64,000 nucleotides of DNA, from positions 620,001 to 684,000 of the forward strand of contig CANMSO010000001.1 of assembly GCA_947500545.1 (NCBI GenBank), in the 5' to 3' direction. Positions 54,316-63,904 of the stretch are shown in pieces; within the stretch, counting starts at the first letter, position 1, and each line of letters starts with the position of its first letter. The notes beneath the pieces are model-generated. The model was given only the letters and a program-made list of their open reading frames with translations. It ran no database searches and was not told the origin of the DNA. The position numbers and the translations under genes are program-made. The stretch comes from an uncultured Aquimarina sp. GTDB lineage: Bacteria > Bacteroidota > Bacteroidia > Flavobacteriales > Flavobacteriaceae.

Positions 54316-55536
54316 ATGCTAAAAAAGAAACTGGCCCAGTTTGAATTTGTAACATTAATGGCATCTTTGATGTCCATAGTAGCTTTGGCACTTGATGCGC
54401 TATTACCGGCATTAGATGTTATTGGTATTAGCATTGGTACTGCAGAACCTGCAGACAATCAATTACTCATTACCATGATATTTTTGGGACTAGGTGTTGG
54501 TCCGTTGGTATTTGGTCCTATATCAGATAGTTTCGGAAGAAAACCTGTGGTCTACATGGGATTTATACTTTTTATTATAGCGAGTTTTATATGCGTTTTT
54601 TCCAGGAGTTTAGAAATGATGATTCTAGGAAGGATTTTACAAGGTATAGGCCTGTCTGCTCCTAGAACAGTTGCCATTGCTATGATTCGGGATATTTATA
54701 GCGGTGATTACATGGCACGTATTATGTCATTTATTTCTGTAGTTTTTATTTTGGTTCCCATTATCGCACCTGCCTTAGGTAAATTTATTCTGGATCATTA
54801 TAATTGGCAAACTATATTTTATGTGCAATTAATATTTACCGTATTGGTTTCATTCTGGTTTTGGAAACGACAAGCAGAGACGCTAGAAGTGTCAAAACGT
54901 ATAAAATTTACATCCCATATTTTTATAGATGGATTAAAAGAATTGGTAAAACATAAAACAACTATTGGATATACCATAATCTCGGGTTTTATTGTTGGCT
55001 CATTTTTGGTGTATCTAAGTACTTCACAACAGATTTTTGAGCAACAATATCAGCTCAAAGATGAGTTTCCGTATATATTTGCCATATTAGCAATCTCTAT
55101 TGGTACCGCTACATTTTTAAATGGAACATTGGTTCTAAAATATGGGATGGAAAAACTGGTAACCACTTCCCTATTCGCTTTTTTTGGAATCTCTGTAGTA
55201 TACATAGCTTTATTTTATAATACTTCGAACCCCAGTATAATTGTTTTGTTGATTTTCTTCGGAATGCAATTCTTTGCGATTGGGTTTTTGTTCGGAAATT
55301 TACGAGCAATAGCCATGCAACCTATTGGCCATATTGCTGGTATAGGAGCAGCAATTACTGGTTTTATTTCTACAATTATGGCCGTTCCAATTAGTACATA
55401 TATTGGAAGATTTGTAGTAGATTCTACCCTTCCCCTTTTTATTGGGTTTTTGGTTTGTGCAGTGCTCTCTATTGGTATACTTATGTATTTAAAAGTGTCT
55501 GCAAAAAAAACGTTGAGTGTTAGTAGTGATGCTTAA
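54316..55536 (+). CDS. MFS drug-resistance transporter, Bcr/CflA family
   Basis: 406 residues with 12 membrane helices. Motif A-like GPLVFGPISDSFGRKPVVYM between helices 2 and 3 and the motif RILQGIGLSAPRTVAIAMIR in helix 4 are typical of Bcr/CflA proton antiporters, which export bicyclomycin, sulfonamides or other compounds. It stands alone, divergent from the beta-barrel gene. The substrate is unknown. Confidence 0.9.
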   Translation: MLKKKLAQFEFVTLMASLMSIVALALDALLPALDVIGISIGTAEPADNQLLITMIFLGLGVGPLVFGPISDSFGRKPVVYMGFILFIIASFICVFSRSLEMMILGRILQGIGLSAPRTVAIAMIRDIYSGDYMARIMSFISVVFILVPIIAPALGKFILDHYNWQTIFYVQLIFTVLVSFWFWKRQAETLEVSKRIKFTSHIFIDGLKELVKHKTTIGYTIISGFIVGSFLVYLSTSQQIFEQQYQLKDEFPYIFAILAISIGTATFLNGTLVLKYGMEKLVTTSLFAFFGISVVYIALFYNTSNPSIIVLLIFFGMQFFAIGFLFGNLRAIAMQPIGHIAGIGAAITGFISTIMAVPISTYIGRFVVDSTLPLFIGFLVCAVLSIGILMYLKVSAKKTLSVSSDA

Positions 55537-55603
55537 TATGATGCCGCAGAAATTCTTTACAGGAAAATCCCGTATACTTTTTATCAAATGATAATATTCT
55601 GGC

Positions 55604-55786
55604 TCATATTCCCTGAAGATTGACATCTTCGTTTCCATTTTCGCCATCTGGAGCTAATAATTCTCCGTTACCAGCAATGGCAAATTGATCTCTTTTTGAT
55701 CCATAACCAAAATTAGAAGATCTACGATACTTATTCTGGAAATCTGCAAAACGTCTTTTTCTTTTTGTGGGTTTTTCTTTACTCAT
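55604..55786 (-). CDS. small basic/acidic protein (60 residues), unknown
   Basis: ATG at 55786. The N-terminal half is strongly basic (MSKEKPTKRKRRFADFQNKY, RRSSNFGYGSKRD); the C-terminal half is acidic and Gly/Asn-rich (GNGELLAPDGENGNEDVN). No signal or known family. Probably disordered. It is convergent with the MFS gene. Listed because start, length and composition look like a real small gene. Confidence 0.45.
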   Translation of the reverse strand: MSKEKPTKRKRRFADFQNKYRRSSNFGYGSKRDQFAIAGNGELLAPDGENGNEDVNLQGI

Positions 55787-56131
55787 AACTCAAACTTTTA
55801 TTAGATTAATTTTCTGACTATCAATCTATGCCCTTTCTAATTTATTACTTTTTTTAGTTTTAATCAACTCATTACAGCCACTTTATATTTATTTTATGAA
55901 ATGTGTAATCCAAAATCCTACAAACACTTGTAAGTTTTTAAGAGAAGACATTAGATCAAAGTTTTAATAGATATCTTCAAATCTATAGTGCTTATATACA
56001 GTATCAAAGAGCTAAAAACCCCTTATTGTAAAGGGGAAACACCGGTTGGCATATATTCAATTAGATCAAAAACCTTGGAATGATTCTTGATTATTTTTAC
56101 CTTTAAAACAATTAATGGTAAACCCCACCTT
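55787..56131. other. 345-bp intergenic region
   Basis: No gene seen. A hairpin CCCCTT/AAGGGG lies at 56019-56036. It presumably contains the promoters of the small minus-strand gene and of the YceI-like gene, but no good TTTG/TAnnTTTG pair was found. Confidence 0.4.
56019..56036. terminator. short GC hairpin
   Basis: CCCCTT (56019-56024) pairs with AAGGGG (56031-56036) across ATTGTA. It lies ~95 bases before the YceI-like gene with no gene ending nearby, so it may be a leader hairpin rather than a terminator. Confidence 0.3.
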
Positions 56132-56722
56132 ATGAAAACGTTTTTAAATATTCTGACTTGTGTACTTATAGCTCAAGGGTTTTGTCAAGATATAATCCCT
56201 GATAACATAGATGTGCAAGCATCAAGTTCTATTGCCGACTATGCATTAATCAATGACTTTAAAGGGCTGGACTTCGATAAGAAAAATGCTAAAGTGTCTT
56301 TTGATTTTATTGAAGAAAATACCTCAGGTACCATCGAGGGATTAGATTTTCGGATCGATTTTAATCCTAATGATACAGATAATGCAATTTTTAAGGGAAC
56401 CGCAGAGGTAAAAACCTTAGATACAGATAATTTTCTTCGTGACGGGCATCTTATGTGGGAGAAGTTCTTTTATAAGAAGAAATATCCAAAAATCGCTTTT
56501 GAAAGTACTCAAGTAGTTGGTTTCGGAAAAAACACATTCAAAGTAATTGGTAATCTTAATATGAAGGGTACCCAAAAAGAGGTTATAATTACATTCACAT
56601 TGGATGATAGTAAATTATTGGGGAAGACTACCATTTATACTAGTGATTTTGGGGTCAATATTCATGACGAACGCGAAAAAAACAAATTGGATATACAGTT
56701 TCATTTTCCAATTCTTAAATAA
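56132..56722 (+). CDS. secreted YceI-like lipid-binding protein
   Basis: 196 residues from ATG 56132, which opens a signal peptide ending FCQ (a start at 56087 puts 15 extra residues before it). Mature part with YceI features: a polyisoprenoid-binding-like beta barrel (AKVSFDFIEENTSGTIEG, LDFRIDFNPND, DGHLMWEKFFYKKKYPKIAF, VIGNLNMKGTQKEVIITF). YceI proteins carry long isoprenoids or fatty acyl compounds in the periplasm. It is convergent with the M16 peptidase gene, with a strong terminator between. Confidence 0.85.
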   Translation: MKTFLNILTCVLIAQGFCQDIIPDNIDVQASSSIADYALINDFKGLDFDKKNAKVSFDFIEENTSGTIEGLDFRIDFNPNDTDNAIFKGTAEVKTLDTDNFLRDGHLMWEKFFYKKKYPKIAFESTQVVGFGKNTFKVIGNLNMKGTQKEVIITFTLDDSKLLGKTTIYTSDFGVNIHDEREKNKLDIQFHFPILK

Positions 56723-56743
56723 AACGCTTGGTAACTATATTAT

Positions 56744-56783
56744 AAAAAGAAAAGCTACATGTACTCATGTAGCTTTTCTTTTT
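56744..56783. terminator. strong bidirectional terminator, 18-bp stem
   Basis: A perfect 18-bp stem (56744-56761 with 56766-56783) has core AGCTACATG/CATGTAGCT, a 4-base loop (TACT) and A and T tracts on its sides. It serves both the YceI-like gene and the convergent peptidase gene. Confidence 0.85.
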
Positions 56784-56806
56784 TAAGATTATTAGGTTTT
56801 AGCCCT

Positions 56807-59653
56807 CTATATCTTATTACCGTTGATATCTAATTCGGTAACAATTTTATTGAATTTTTTAATCTCTTCAAATTGAGTTGTTTTATCACCTACAACTAAG
56901 TAAATCATTTTATTCTCTTTGATGTACTTATCAATAGTAACCTTGAAATCTAATTCACTCATCCCAACTAACTCTTTTTGTCCATCTTCGATATATGTAG
57001 CAGGTTTATTGTATTTACTCATTTCTCTTAAGATATCTAGCTTGTCGTTTAGGCCTTCATAATCTCGAGTGCTCCCTTTTAAAATTTTAGTTTTAGTGGT
57101 TTCGGCATCATCATCATCAAAGCTCTCACCGTATGTTGCAATCATTTCTTCAATAATCTTTAGGGATGGTAAGGTAGCATTGGCACGAACACTCGTTGTT
57201 ACAATAAATGGAGCTAAGTGTTTTAGCTGTCTCACACCAGAAAAAGCGCCATAAGTATATCCTTTTTGGATTCGTAATGTTTGAAATAATCGTCCACTGG
57301 ATCCTCCTCCTAAAATCTCATTTGCAAAGCCTAAGTTGTTAAAATTCTCATCTGTTGCCGATAATGCCAGCTTACCTATATAAATAACAGATTGCTTAGA
57401 GCCCGGCATGTCTATAAAATATAATTGATCTATCTGATTTTCTTTTTCTACAATATCTAGCTTGGGTATGGCTGCAGCAGCAGTGTTCCAATTAGATGAA
57501 AGGGATGAAAGTATTTCTTCTACTCTACTCTTATCTACATTACCTGCTACATGAAAAGATGCATTCTTTGGTGATAAGTTTTTATAATGTGCTTTAAGGT
57601 CATCAAGAGAAATGTTGGCAACGGTTTCTAATGTTCCAGAGTTGGGTAATCCTAAGATCGTATTATCGCCATATAAAAGCTTATTAAAATTAATTGATGC
57701 AACAGCCCTGGGGTTAGCCTCTCTTCCTTTTAAACGCGTTTCTAATGCTTGCTTCAGACGAGTATATTCTTTTTCGTCCCATCTGGGTTGTAGTAATATT
57801 TCTTCAACCAAGGCTAAAGTTTTTTCAAAATTCTTGGTTAAACAAGAAGCAGAAATACGTATTTCCTCTGTAGTGCTACTTATGTCTATTGAGGCTCCTA
57901 GTAGTCCTATAGCTTCTTCTAATTCTGCTGATGTCCTAGTAGCTGTGCCTTCCATCATCATGCTTGTCATAAAGCTGGAAATCCCTGATTTTTCTATGGG
58001 ATCTAATAAATGTCCACCCGGAATTGTGATATCAAAACTTACCAACGGTAATTCATTATTTTCAATACCATATAACTTCATGCCATTCGCAATTTCACCA
58101 GTCCAAATCTCCGGAGATTTAAAAAGTGGTAATTCTCCAAAATCCGGTTCACTCCTATCGTGAATAGATGGGGTTTTTTCATAAACAGCCTCTTCGCCTT
58201 GCGCAACTTCTTCACTGGCCACATCTTTTTTGACCTCTTCTATCCAAACCGTAGCTTCTTTAGCATCGGTCACAGCAAGATTTAATTGGTTTTTTGGGAC
58301 CACACTAGTCATCACATAATTCTTACCCTTGATATATGTATTGTAAACTCTCATGATATCTTCACGAGTAACAGCATTAGTTAATTTTGCGGTTTTAGTA
58401 ATATACCCAGGATCTCCTTTAAATTCATTATCCTGAACTAACTGAAAAGCTTTATTTAAGACTGTACTAAATCCTTGATACAATTGCGTTTCAAGTCCTG
58501 CTTTTATTCTTTTTAATTCATTATCGGTAAACCCGTCTTTTTCAAAAAGTGCTAGTCCTTCATCTATTCCAACTTTAATACTATCCAGATCCTTACCAGC
58601 GTTACCTCTAACAATAAAAGTAAACTCTCCAGCTATTTCACTAGAGCGTTGAAAACTAACTGGATTTGGAGCTAATTTCTTTTCTTCAACCAATACTTTG
58701 TATAGAGGAGATTTTTTGCTGCCACTTAATAATTGCCCTAGAACATTTAAAGCGTACATGTCTTCATGATAGTCTTCTACTGTTGGATAAATCACTCTAA
58801 GCTCTGGGAGTTTGGCAAAATTGTCCTCAAAATATAAAGATTTGTTATTTGTAAGAGTAACCGGCATGGGCTTAAGAGGGGTAACTTCTGGTCCTTTTCT
58901 AATCTCTCCAAACCATTTTTTTACAAGCTCCTTTGTTTCTGCGATATCAATATCTCCTGCAATAACCAGTGAACCATTATTTGCTCCGTAATACTTATTG
59001 TAAAACTCCTTTACATCATCTAATGTAGCTGATTGTAAATCAGGAAGTGAACCAATAACTGTCCAGCTATACGGGTGTCCTTCTGGATATAAGTTTTTAC
59101 GGATAATTTCATCTGTATAGCCGTAAGGGTTGTTATCAACTCGTTGGCGTTTTTCGTTTTTTACCACTTGCTTTTCTCTTTCAAGAGCAGCTTCTGTTAC
59201 GGTGTTTATCATGTATCCAAAACGATCAGAGTCTATCCATAGAATTTTGTCAAAAGCATCCTTAGGTACTACTTCGTAATACACAGTTCCATCACTCCAT
59301 GTACCGCCATTTCGCTCTCCTCCCCACTCGGGTATTAATTTTCTGTTGGCTCCAACAGGTGTGTTTTCAGAATCATTAAACGACATATGTTCAAAAAAGT
59401 GCGCAAATCCCGTTTTTCCAGGTTTTTCGCGATTTGATCCTACATGCATCATGGTGGCTACGGCTACAATAGGATCACTATGATCTTCGTGTAAAATAAC
59501 TTCTAAACCATTATCTAAAGTGAATTTTTCATAATCGATTTTAAATTCTGTAGTATTAGAAGCAGTTTCTCCTGTTTGTTGTTCTGAATTTGAACAGGAA
59601 TAAAACAAACCCGCAATAGCAACGGTTAGTACCGTTTTTCCGAAAATTGACAT
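56807..59653 (-). CDS. M16-family zinc metallopeptidase lipoprotein, two-domain
   Basis: 948 residues with a lipobox (FYSC, Cys20), so membrane-anchored outside the cytoplasm. The N-terminal M16 domain has the inverted zinc motif HFFEH (His85, Glu88, His89) in MMHVGSNREKPGKTGFAHFF followed by the EH pair, with a downstream Glu. The second half is a related, inactive M16C domain (PGGHLLDPIEKSG, then GGSSGRLFQTLRIQ). Pitrilysin-type enzymes degrade peptides. It is common in Bacteroidota as an envelope peptidase. Confidence 0.92.
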   Translation of the reverse strand: MSIFGKTVLTVAIAGLFYSCSNSEQQTGETASNTTEFKIDYEKFTLDNGLEVILHEDHSDPIVAVATMMHVGSNREKPGKTGFAHFFEHMSFNDSENTPVGANRKLIPEWGGERNGGTWSDGTVYYEVVPKDAFDKILWIDSDRFGYMINTVTEAALEREKQVVKNEKRQRVDNNPYGYTDEIIRKNLYPEGHPYSWTVIGSLPDLQSATLDDVKEFYNKYYGANNGSLVIAGDIDIAETKELVKKWFGEIRKGPEVTPLKPMPVTLTNNKSLYFEDNFAKLPELRVIYPTVEDYHEDMYALNVLGQLLSGSKKSPLYKVLVEEKKLAPNPVSFQRSSEIAGEFTFIVRGNAGKDLDSIKVGIDEGLALFEKDGFTDNELKRIKAGLETQLYQGFSTVLNKAFQLVQDNEFKGDPGYITKTAKLTNAVTREDIMRVYNTYIKGKNYVMTSVVPKNQLNLAVTDAKEATVWIEEVKKDVASEEVAQGEEAVYEKTPSIHDRSEPDFGELPLFKSPEIWTGEIANGMKLYGIENNELPLVSFDITIPGGHLLDPIEKSGISSFMTSMMMEGTATRTSAELEEAIGLLGASIDISSTTEEIRISASCLTKNFEKTLALVEEILLQPRWDEKEYTRLKQALETRLKGREANPRAVASINFNKLLYGDNTILGLPNSGTLETVANISLDDLKAHYKNLSPKNASFHVAGNVDKSRVEEILSSLSSNWNTAAAAIPKLDIVEKENQIDQLYFIDMPGSKQSVIYIGKLALSATDENFNNLGFANEILGGGSSGRLFQTLRIQKGYTYGAFSGVRQLKHLAPFIVTTSVRANATLPSLKIIEEMIATYGESFDDDDAETTKTKILKGSTRDYEGLNDKLDILREMSKYNKPATYIEDGQKELVGMSELDFKVTIDKYIKENKMIYLVVGDKTTQFEEIKKFNKIVTELDINGNKI

Positions 59654-59737
59654 GCTGTATATAATTATTTTAATTAATTAGTTGAAAACCAAAAATATGA
59701 AAACAAGTAACAAGAATTTCATAAAGTCTTGGTAAAA

Positions 59738-60280
59738 TTAATATTCAATAACAAAGGCTGAATATTCACCATGATGTGTTAAGGATACACCGATATTTGT
59801 CTCCTTTCTATCTATATATATACGAGGTATTCTATTCTTATCTTTTTTTACCATTATGTTTGATATGTTGACGTCAATTTTTTGAGCTAATGTTTGTTTT
59901 AATCTAAGTTTTAGATCTTTATCGTTTTGCATTATTTTAGAATCATAATTGTCATCATATTGCATTGCAACACTATGCACATATTCTTTTGTAGTTTCTG
60001 TTTTTACACAATATGTATGATTGTGAATGTATACCTTTCCATGTAGTGAACAATCAAAATCTAATGGACTGTATCTGGGGGCGTGTGATAAATAGTTTTG
60101 GTGCACCTTGTATGTAGCTTCTTTCATGCTCCATAATTTCCATACCATAAGGTTAGGATTTTCTGAAGTGTGAATGTGTCGTTGTTCTTTTGTAGTAAAG
60201 ATTTTTTGTAACCAACCCTTACGCTGCCAATTACTTTGATAACTGGCAAGCTGAAGGTCTACAATATCATTACCAATCAT
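59738..60280 (-). CDS. 4'-phosphopantetheinyl transferase superfamily protein
   Basis: 180 residues. The MIGNDIVDLQLA start (with the metal-binding Asp) and WKLWSMKEATYK (Glu and Lys of the W-x-x-KEA motif) are diagnostic of Sfp/AcpS-type transferases. It adds the phosphopantetheine arm to carrier proteins. Its start overlaps the stop of the ACP gene by 4 bases, so the ACP encoded there (Ser41) is its probable substrate. Confidence 0.9.
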   Translation of the reverse strand: MIGNDIVDLQLASYQSNWQRKGWLQKIFTTKEQRHIHTSENPNLMVWKLWSMKEATYKVHQNYLSHAPRYSPLDFDCSLHGKVYIHNHTYCVKTETTKEYVHSVAMQYDDNYDSKIMQNDKDLKLRLKQTLAQKIDVNISNIMVKKDKNRIPRIYIDRKETNIGVSLTHHGEYSAFVIEY

Positions 60281-60531
60281 TTTGCAGCTAATTTCTCTTC
60301 AATAACGGCTATTGAAGCTTTTACGGTAAGCATTTTTTCCATCGAATCGTTATCTATTTCTATATCAAATTCGTCCTCTACATCAAGTACTACATCTACC
60401 AAATTAGCTGAATTAATCTCCAAATCTTTAATGAAGTCAGTGTCTTCTGAAAGATTGTTGAGTCCCTCTTGCTTCTGTACATAGGGTGAAATAATGGTTT
60501 TTAATTTTGAAAGCAATTCTTCGTTATTCAT
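60277..60531 (-). CDS. acyl carrier protein
   Basis: 84 residues, acidic and helical. The attachment Ser41 lies in DLEINSANLVD, a variant of the usual DSL motif; FDIEIDND and the helix III region follow. It is translationally coupled to the PPTase gene. The NS in place of DS shows a specialised carrier protein of a secondary pathway rather than the housekeeping ACP. Confidence 0.88.
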   Translation of the reverse strand: MNNEELLSKLKTIISPYVQKQEGLNNLSEDTDFIKDLEINSANLVDVVLDVEDEFDIEIDNDSMEKMLTVKASIAVIEEKLAAK

Positions 60532-60595
60532 CTTTAGTTTTAGAGTTTAAATTCTTTAGTTAATGGTTACTTATCGTAGGATATCTATTTTACAT

Positions 60596-61225
60596 TTAAT
60601 TATTAGTTCGTCTTACCATGGATAGCATTAAACCACTAAAAATTAATAGAGATCCTATAATTCTATTTTGCAAATGGATTTTTTCTTTGTTTTCAAGGTA
60701 CCGCTTTAATCTAGATGCAAATCTAACATATACGAATAGGCAGATTCCATCAATTGCTAAATATGTTATCCCAAGAATTATAACTTGCGGAACAAATGCT
60801 AAAGTTTGATCAATAAATAATGGAAAAAGTGCTGCAAAAAACACAATAGCTTTTGGATTTGATGCAGACATAAAAAAACCTTCACTATAGAGTTTTAAAA
60901 AGCTTTTCTCTTGATTCTTCTTTTTGAATTCTCCAATTTTAGGGGCTGAAATTATTTTGACTAATCCCATATAGATCAAATATCCAACTCCTATCCATTT
61001 TATAAGGCTAAAAACTTCTCCTGAGGAAATTACTATTGATGCTAACCCTAAAGAAGATAGAATTATTTGTATAGAATTTGCTGATAAGTCTCCTAATATT
61101 GTTCCGATAGTCTTTTTTGCTCCATAAGACATACTATTTGCAGACGCTAGTAAAACACTGGGGCCTGGAGTCACACCAATTACTAAAACTGTGCCTATAA
61201 AAGATATCCAAAGTGTAGTATTCAT
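60596..61225 (-). CDS. LysE/RhtB-family exporter
   Basis: 209 residues, six membrane helices. Starts with TLWISFIGTVLVIGVTPGPS, carrying the PGPS motif of LysE/RhtB amino-acid exporters; SYGAKKTIGTILGDLSANSI and AIVFFAALFPLFI follow. It exports amino acids or small metabolites. The gene lies within the ketosynthase/ACP operon, so it may export the product or an intermediate, or simply be inserted there. Confidence 0.9.
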   Translation of the reverse strand: MNTTLWISFIGTVLVIGVTPGPSVLLASANSMSYGAKKTIGTILGDLSANSIQIILSSLGLASIVISSGEVFSLIKWIGVGYLIYMGLVKIISAPKIGEFKKKNQEKSFLKLYSEGFFMSASNPKAIVFFAALFPLFIDQTLAFVPQVIILGITYLAIDGICLFVYVRFASRLKRYLENKEKIHLQNRIIGSLLIFSGLMLSMVRRTNN

Positions 61226-61265
61226 AATGATTAGCTTTAATAGTTATCAAATAGTCTAAAATAAA

Positions 61266-62540
61266 TCATCTATATTTCTTAAAGATAACACAAGCATTTA
61301 CATCGCCAAATCCAAAACTTGCTTTTGCAATAATATTTGGAGAAAAATCAAGTGTTTTTGTTGGGATTTTATCCCTAGCAATCAATGCGGCGATATCCGG
61401 ATGTAGATCATCACAATTAATATTACCAAAAATGAAGTTTTCCTTTAGCTGAAGAATCGTTGCAACACTTTCTATACTGCCAGAAGCCGCCAGGCAATGA
61501 CCAATCATGCTTTTTAGGGAGTTTATATATGGGAAATCGGTTCCTTTTCTATCCAGAGCTTCGCACCAGTTTTGTATTTCTGTGCTGTCCTTGGTTGTAG
61601 CGGTCAAGTGACCATTAATTGCATCAATATCATTAGCTTGTATTCCTGCATTATGTATGGCTTTTTTAATGCATTGTTGTACCGCTTCGCTATTTGGAGC
61701 TGTCATACTCCCTCCATTTCGCTGACCTCCACTGTTTACATTACCTCCAAGAATTTCTGCATAGATATCGGCTCCTCTTTCTTGGGCACTCTCCAGGCTT
61801 TCTATAACTAAAGCCCCTGCTCCACTGCCTGGCACAAAACCGCTAGCCGTAGTACTCATGGGTCTAGAGGCTTGAGTAGGATTGTCATTATACTTATACG
61901 GCAAAATACGCATGGCGTCAAATCCACCCCACACATATGGCCCGCTATCACTAGTGCTTCCAGTCAGGATAATATCGGCATTTCCGGCAGCAATTCGATC
62001 ATACGCCATTAATATAGCTTCGGTACCTGTACTACAAGCAGAGGAATTGGTGGTTACAATATTTCCGCAACCCAACATTCCTCCTAAAAAAGCACTAATC
62101 CCGCTTGCCATAGTTTGAATAACGGTATTACTGCCTAATCGTCTTACTTTACCTTCATCCACTTTGTGAATAGCTTCTCTAAATTTATCTACTCCCAAAA
62201 TTCCCGTGCCAAATATTACTCCTGCATCCCATAACGGAGTGTCTGAATCATTTACGGATAGTTTGGCATTTCTCCATGCATCAAGACCGGCTATTACACC
62301 ATATTCCACCCCAGAAGCATTCAATCCTCGTAATTGAATTTGATTAAAGTAATTATTTAAGTAATCTTTTTTATATACTGGATATCCAGCTATTTGACAT
62401 GAAAAATTTAATTCATTCAATTCTTCAATATACTTCACTCCGCTAGTACCATTCTGAATAGCTGCATTAAAATCTGAAACGTTCATTCCATTTGGAGAAA
62501 CAACACCTAAACCTGTTATAACTACACGTCGTTTATTCAT
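61266..62540 (-). CDS. beta-ketoacyl-ACP synthase (FabF-like ketosynthase)
   Basis: 424 residues from ATG 62540 (62546 is an alternative with two more residues). The Cys-His-His triad is complete: Cys169 in TNSSACSTGTEA, His in NGHLTATTKDSTE, His in MIGHCLAASGSIE. It condenses malonyl-ACP with an acyl chain. The start overlaps the upstream hydrolase stop. With the ACP, PPTase and dehydratase it forms a type II fatty acid/polyketide-like pathway; an aryl polyene or flexirubin-type pathway is possible in this group but not proven. Confidence 0.9.
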   Translation of the reverse strand: MNKRRVVITGLGVVSPNGMNVSDFNAAIQNGTSGVKYIEELNELNFSCQIAGYPVYKKDYLNNYFNQIQLRGLNASGVEYGVIAGLDAWRNAKLSVNDSDTPLWDAGVIFGTGILGVDKFREAIHKVDEGKVRRLGSNTVIQTMASGISAFLGGMLGCGNIVTTNSSACSTGTEAILMAYDRIAAGNADIILTGSTSDSGPYVWGGFDAMRILPYKYNDNPTQASRPMSTTASGFVPGSGAGALVIESLESAQERGADIYAEILGGNVNSGGQRNGGSMTAPNSEAVQQCIKKAIHNAGIQANDIDAINGHLTATTKDSTEIQNWCEALDRKGTDFPYINSLKSMIGHCLAASGSIESVATILQLKENFIFGNINCDDLHPDIAALIARDKIPTKTLDFSPNIIAKASFGFGDVNACVIFKKYR

Positions 62541-63432
62541 GATCATTAGCAGAATTAATAATTGAAATTATTTTCTGTCTTCCTTTTTTAGCCTCTTGCA
62601 TTATAGGTAGTATTGGCCATACATGTGGCATATCTTTGCCGATAATTAACTCGATGTCTACTCCCTCTTGTTTAGCTTTATCCATAAATAATTCCTGATC
62701 TGGCGTAAAAATGTCATATTCTGAACTAAATAGGTGTACCGGAGGGAAGTTCTTAAGTGATCCATAGATTGGTGAAATCAATGCATCGGTTAATGGTACA
62801 TCTCCCAATAACATTTTTTTAGCAGAGGATACACCATTATAACTTAAAATAAGATCTAAGGGGTCCATTTCTTTAACCTTGGGATTGGTAAGAGATGCAT
62901 CTATTAATGGTGAGATAGGGATTAATCGATTTGGAAGTTCAATTTTTTCTTTTAATAATCGTTGAGTAAGTGTCAAAATTAAGTTTCCACCTGCAGAATC
63001 TCCCAAAAGGATAATTTTGGAAGGGTCATATTCCTTTATTGCCTCGAGATAAGCATTAAACACATTATCTGTTACCTCTTTTATTTTGTATTCCGGCGCT
63101 TTGGGGTAATCTACCATCCATGCAGTAGATTTTGTGGCCTTAGCAATTTTTGAAATCGCTATCCAATTCTCTCTTGTTGGTCCATACACGAAGGCTCCGC
63201 CATGGCAGTAGAATAGCAATAGATTTGTAGTTTTATTTTTAGGGATAATACTGGTTATTAAAGTTTCCTTTATTTTTTTAGTCTCAAATGTGCTTCCAGA
63301 TAATAACCACTTATTAGGACGAAGGATATTCTGTTTTCTTTTCTTTTTATAATCAATAGGATCTTGAGACCAAGATCGCTTCTCCCCCTTTAGTTTAAGT
63401 ACTAATTTTACTATTGAATACCCTATACTCAT
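62533..63432 (-). CDS. alpha/beta hydrolase, hormone-sensitive-lipase-like
   Basis: 299 residues from ATG 63432 (63462 adds ten). HSL family features: oxyanion motif HGGAF (FYCHGGAFVYGP), nucleophile GDSAGG, then Asp in SSEYDIFTPDQE and His in KDMPHVWPILP. Releases acyl or ester groups, perhaps the finished chain in this pathway. It lies 10 bases after the dehydratase stop if the shorter start is used, and overlaps the ketosynthase gene by 8 bases. Confidence 0.88.
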   Translation of the reverse strand: MSIGYSIVKLVLKLKGEKRSWSQDPIDYKKKRKQNILRPNKWLLSGSTFETKKIKETLITSIIPKNKTTNLLLFYCHGGAFVYGPTRENWIAISKIAKATKSTAWMVDYPKAPEYKIKEVTDNVFNAYLEAIKEYDPSKIILLGDSAGGNLILTLTQRLLKEKIELPNRLIPISPLIDASLTNPKVKEMDPLDLILSYNGVSSAKKMLLGDVPLTDALISPIYGSLKNFPPVHLFSSEYDIFTPDQELFMDKAKQEGVDIELIIGKDMPHVWPILPIMQEAKKGRQKIISIINSANDHE

Positions 63433-63442
63433 ATTGTATTTA

Positions 63443-63904
63443 TTATTTCTTGAATGCAACACCGGCCACTATACCTTTTGCAACCACAATCCCATCAGTA
63501 TTGTACATGCTTACATTGCATTTGAGTTTATTAAATCTGAAATATACCTTTTCTGATACCACAGATATTTTTTCCCCAGGAAAAACGGGTTTATAAAAAT
63601 TCATTTCGGTACTTGTCATTGCTACCGCAATTTTATTTTGATCCCAATTGTCACCAAGAAGATAAATACCAAAACAAGCCATTCCTATTTGAGCCATACA
63701 TTCGGTAAGAATAACTCCAGGAGTTACAGGATTATCCTTAAAATGACCTTCATAGAAATATTCATCATCCCTGAACGTATAGCTGCCTTTAATATGGTCA
63801 TTATCCAACTCAAGAATTTCATCAACAAACAAAAACGGCTTGGTGTAGGGTAATTCTTTTATAATATCTGGTCTAATCAAAATTCGTGTTTTTAAAATGC
63901 ACAT
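63443..63904 (-). CDS. FabZ-like 3-hydroxyacyl-ACP dehydratase (hotdog fold)
   Basis: 153 residues. Hotdog dehydratase pattern: LPYTKPFLFVDEILELD, then the active-site region GHFKDNPVTPGVILTECMAQ with the catalytic His and the following Glu, and FYKPVFPGEKISV. It dehydrates 3-hydroxyacyl-ACP to the enoyl form. Its start overlaps the upstream gene by 13 bases (stop at 63892-63894). Confidence 0.88.
   Translation of the reverse strand: MCILKTRILIRPDIIKELPYTKPFLFVDEILELDNDHIKGSYTFRDDEYFYEGHFKDNPVTPGVILTECMAQIGMACFGIYLLGDNWDQNKIAVAMTSTEMNFYKPVFPGEKISVVSEKVYFRFNKLKCNVSMYNTDGIVVAKGIVAGVAFKK

Noticed and set aside
57612..58163. 183-codon open frame opposite the M16 peptidase gene
   Set aside because: It mirrors the well-supported peptidase frame on the other strand, lacks any family pattern and is rich in Ser/Val as expected for an antisense shadow.
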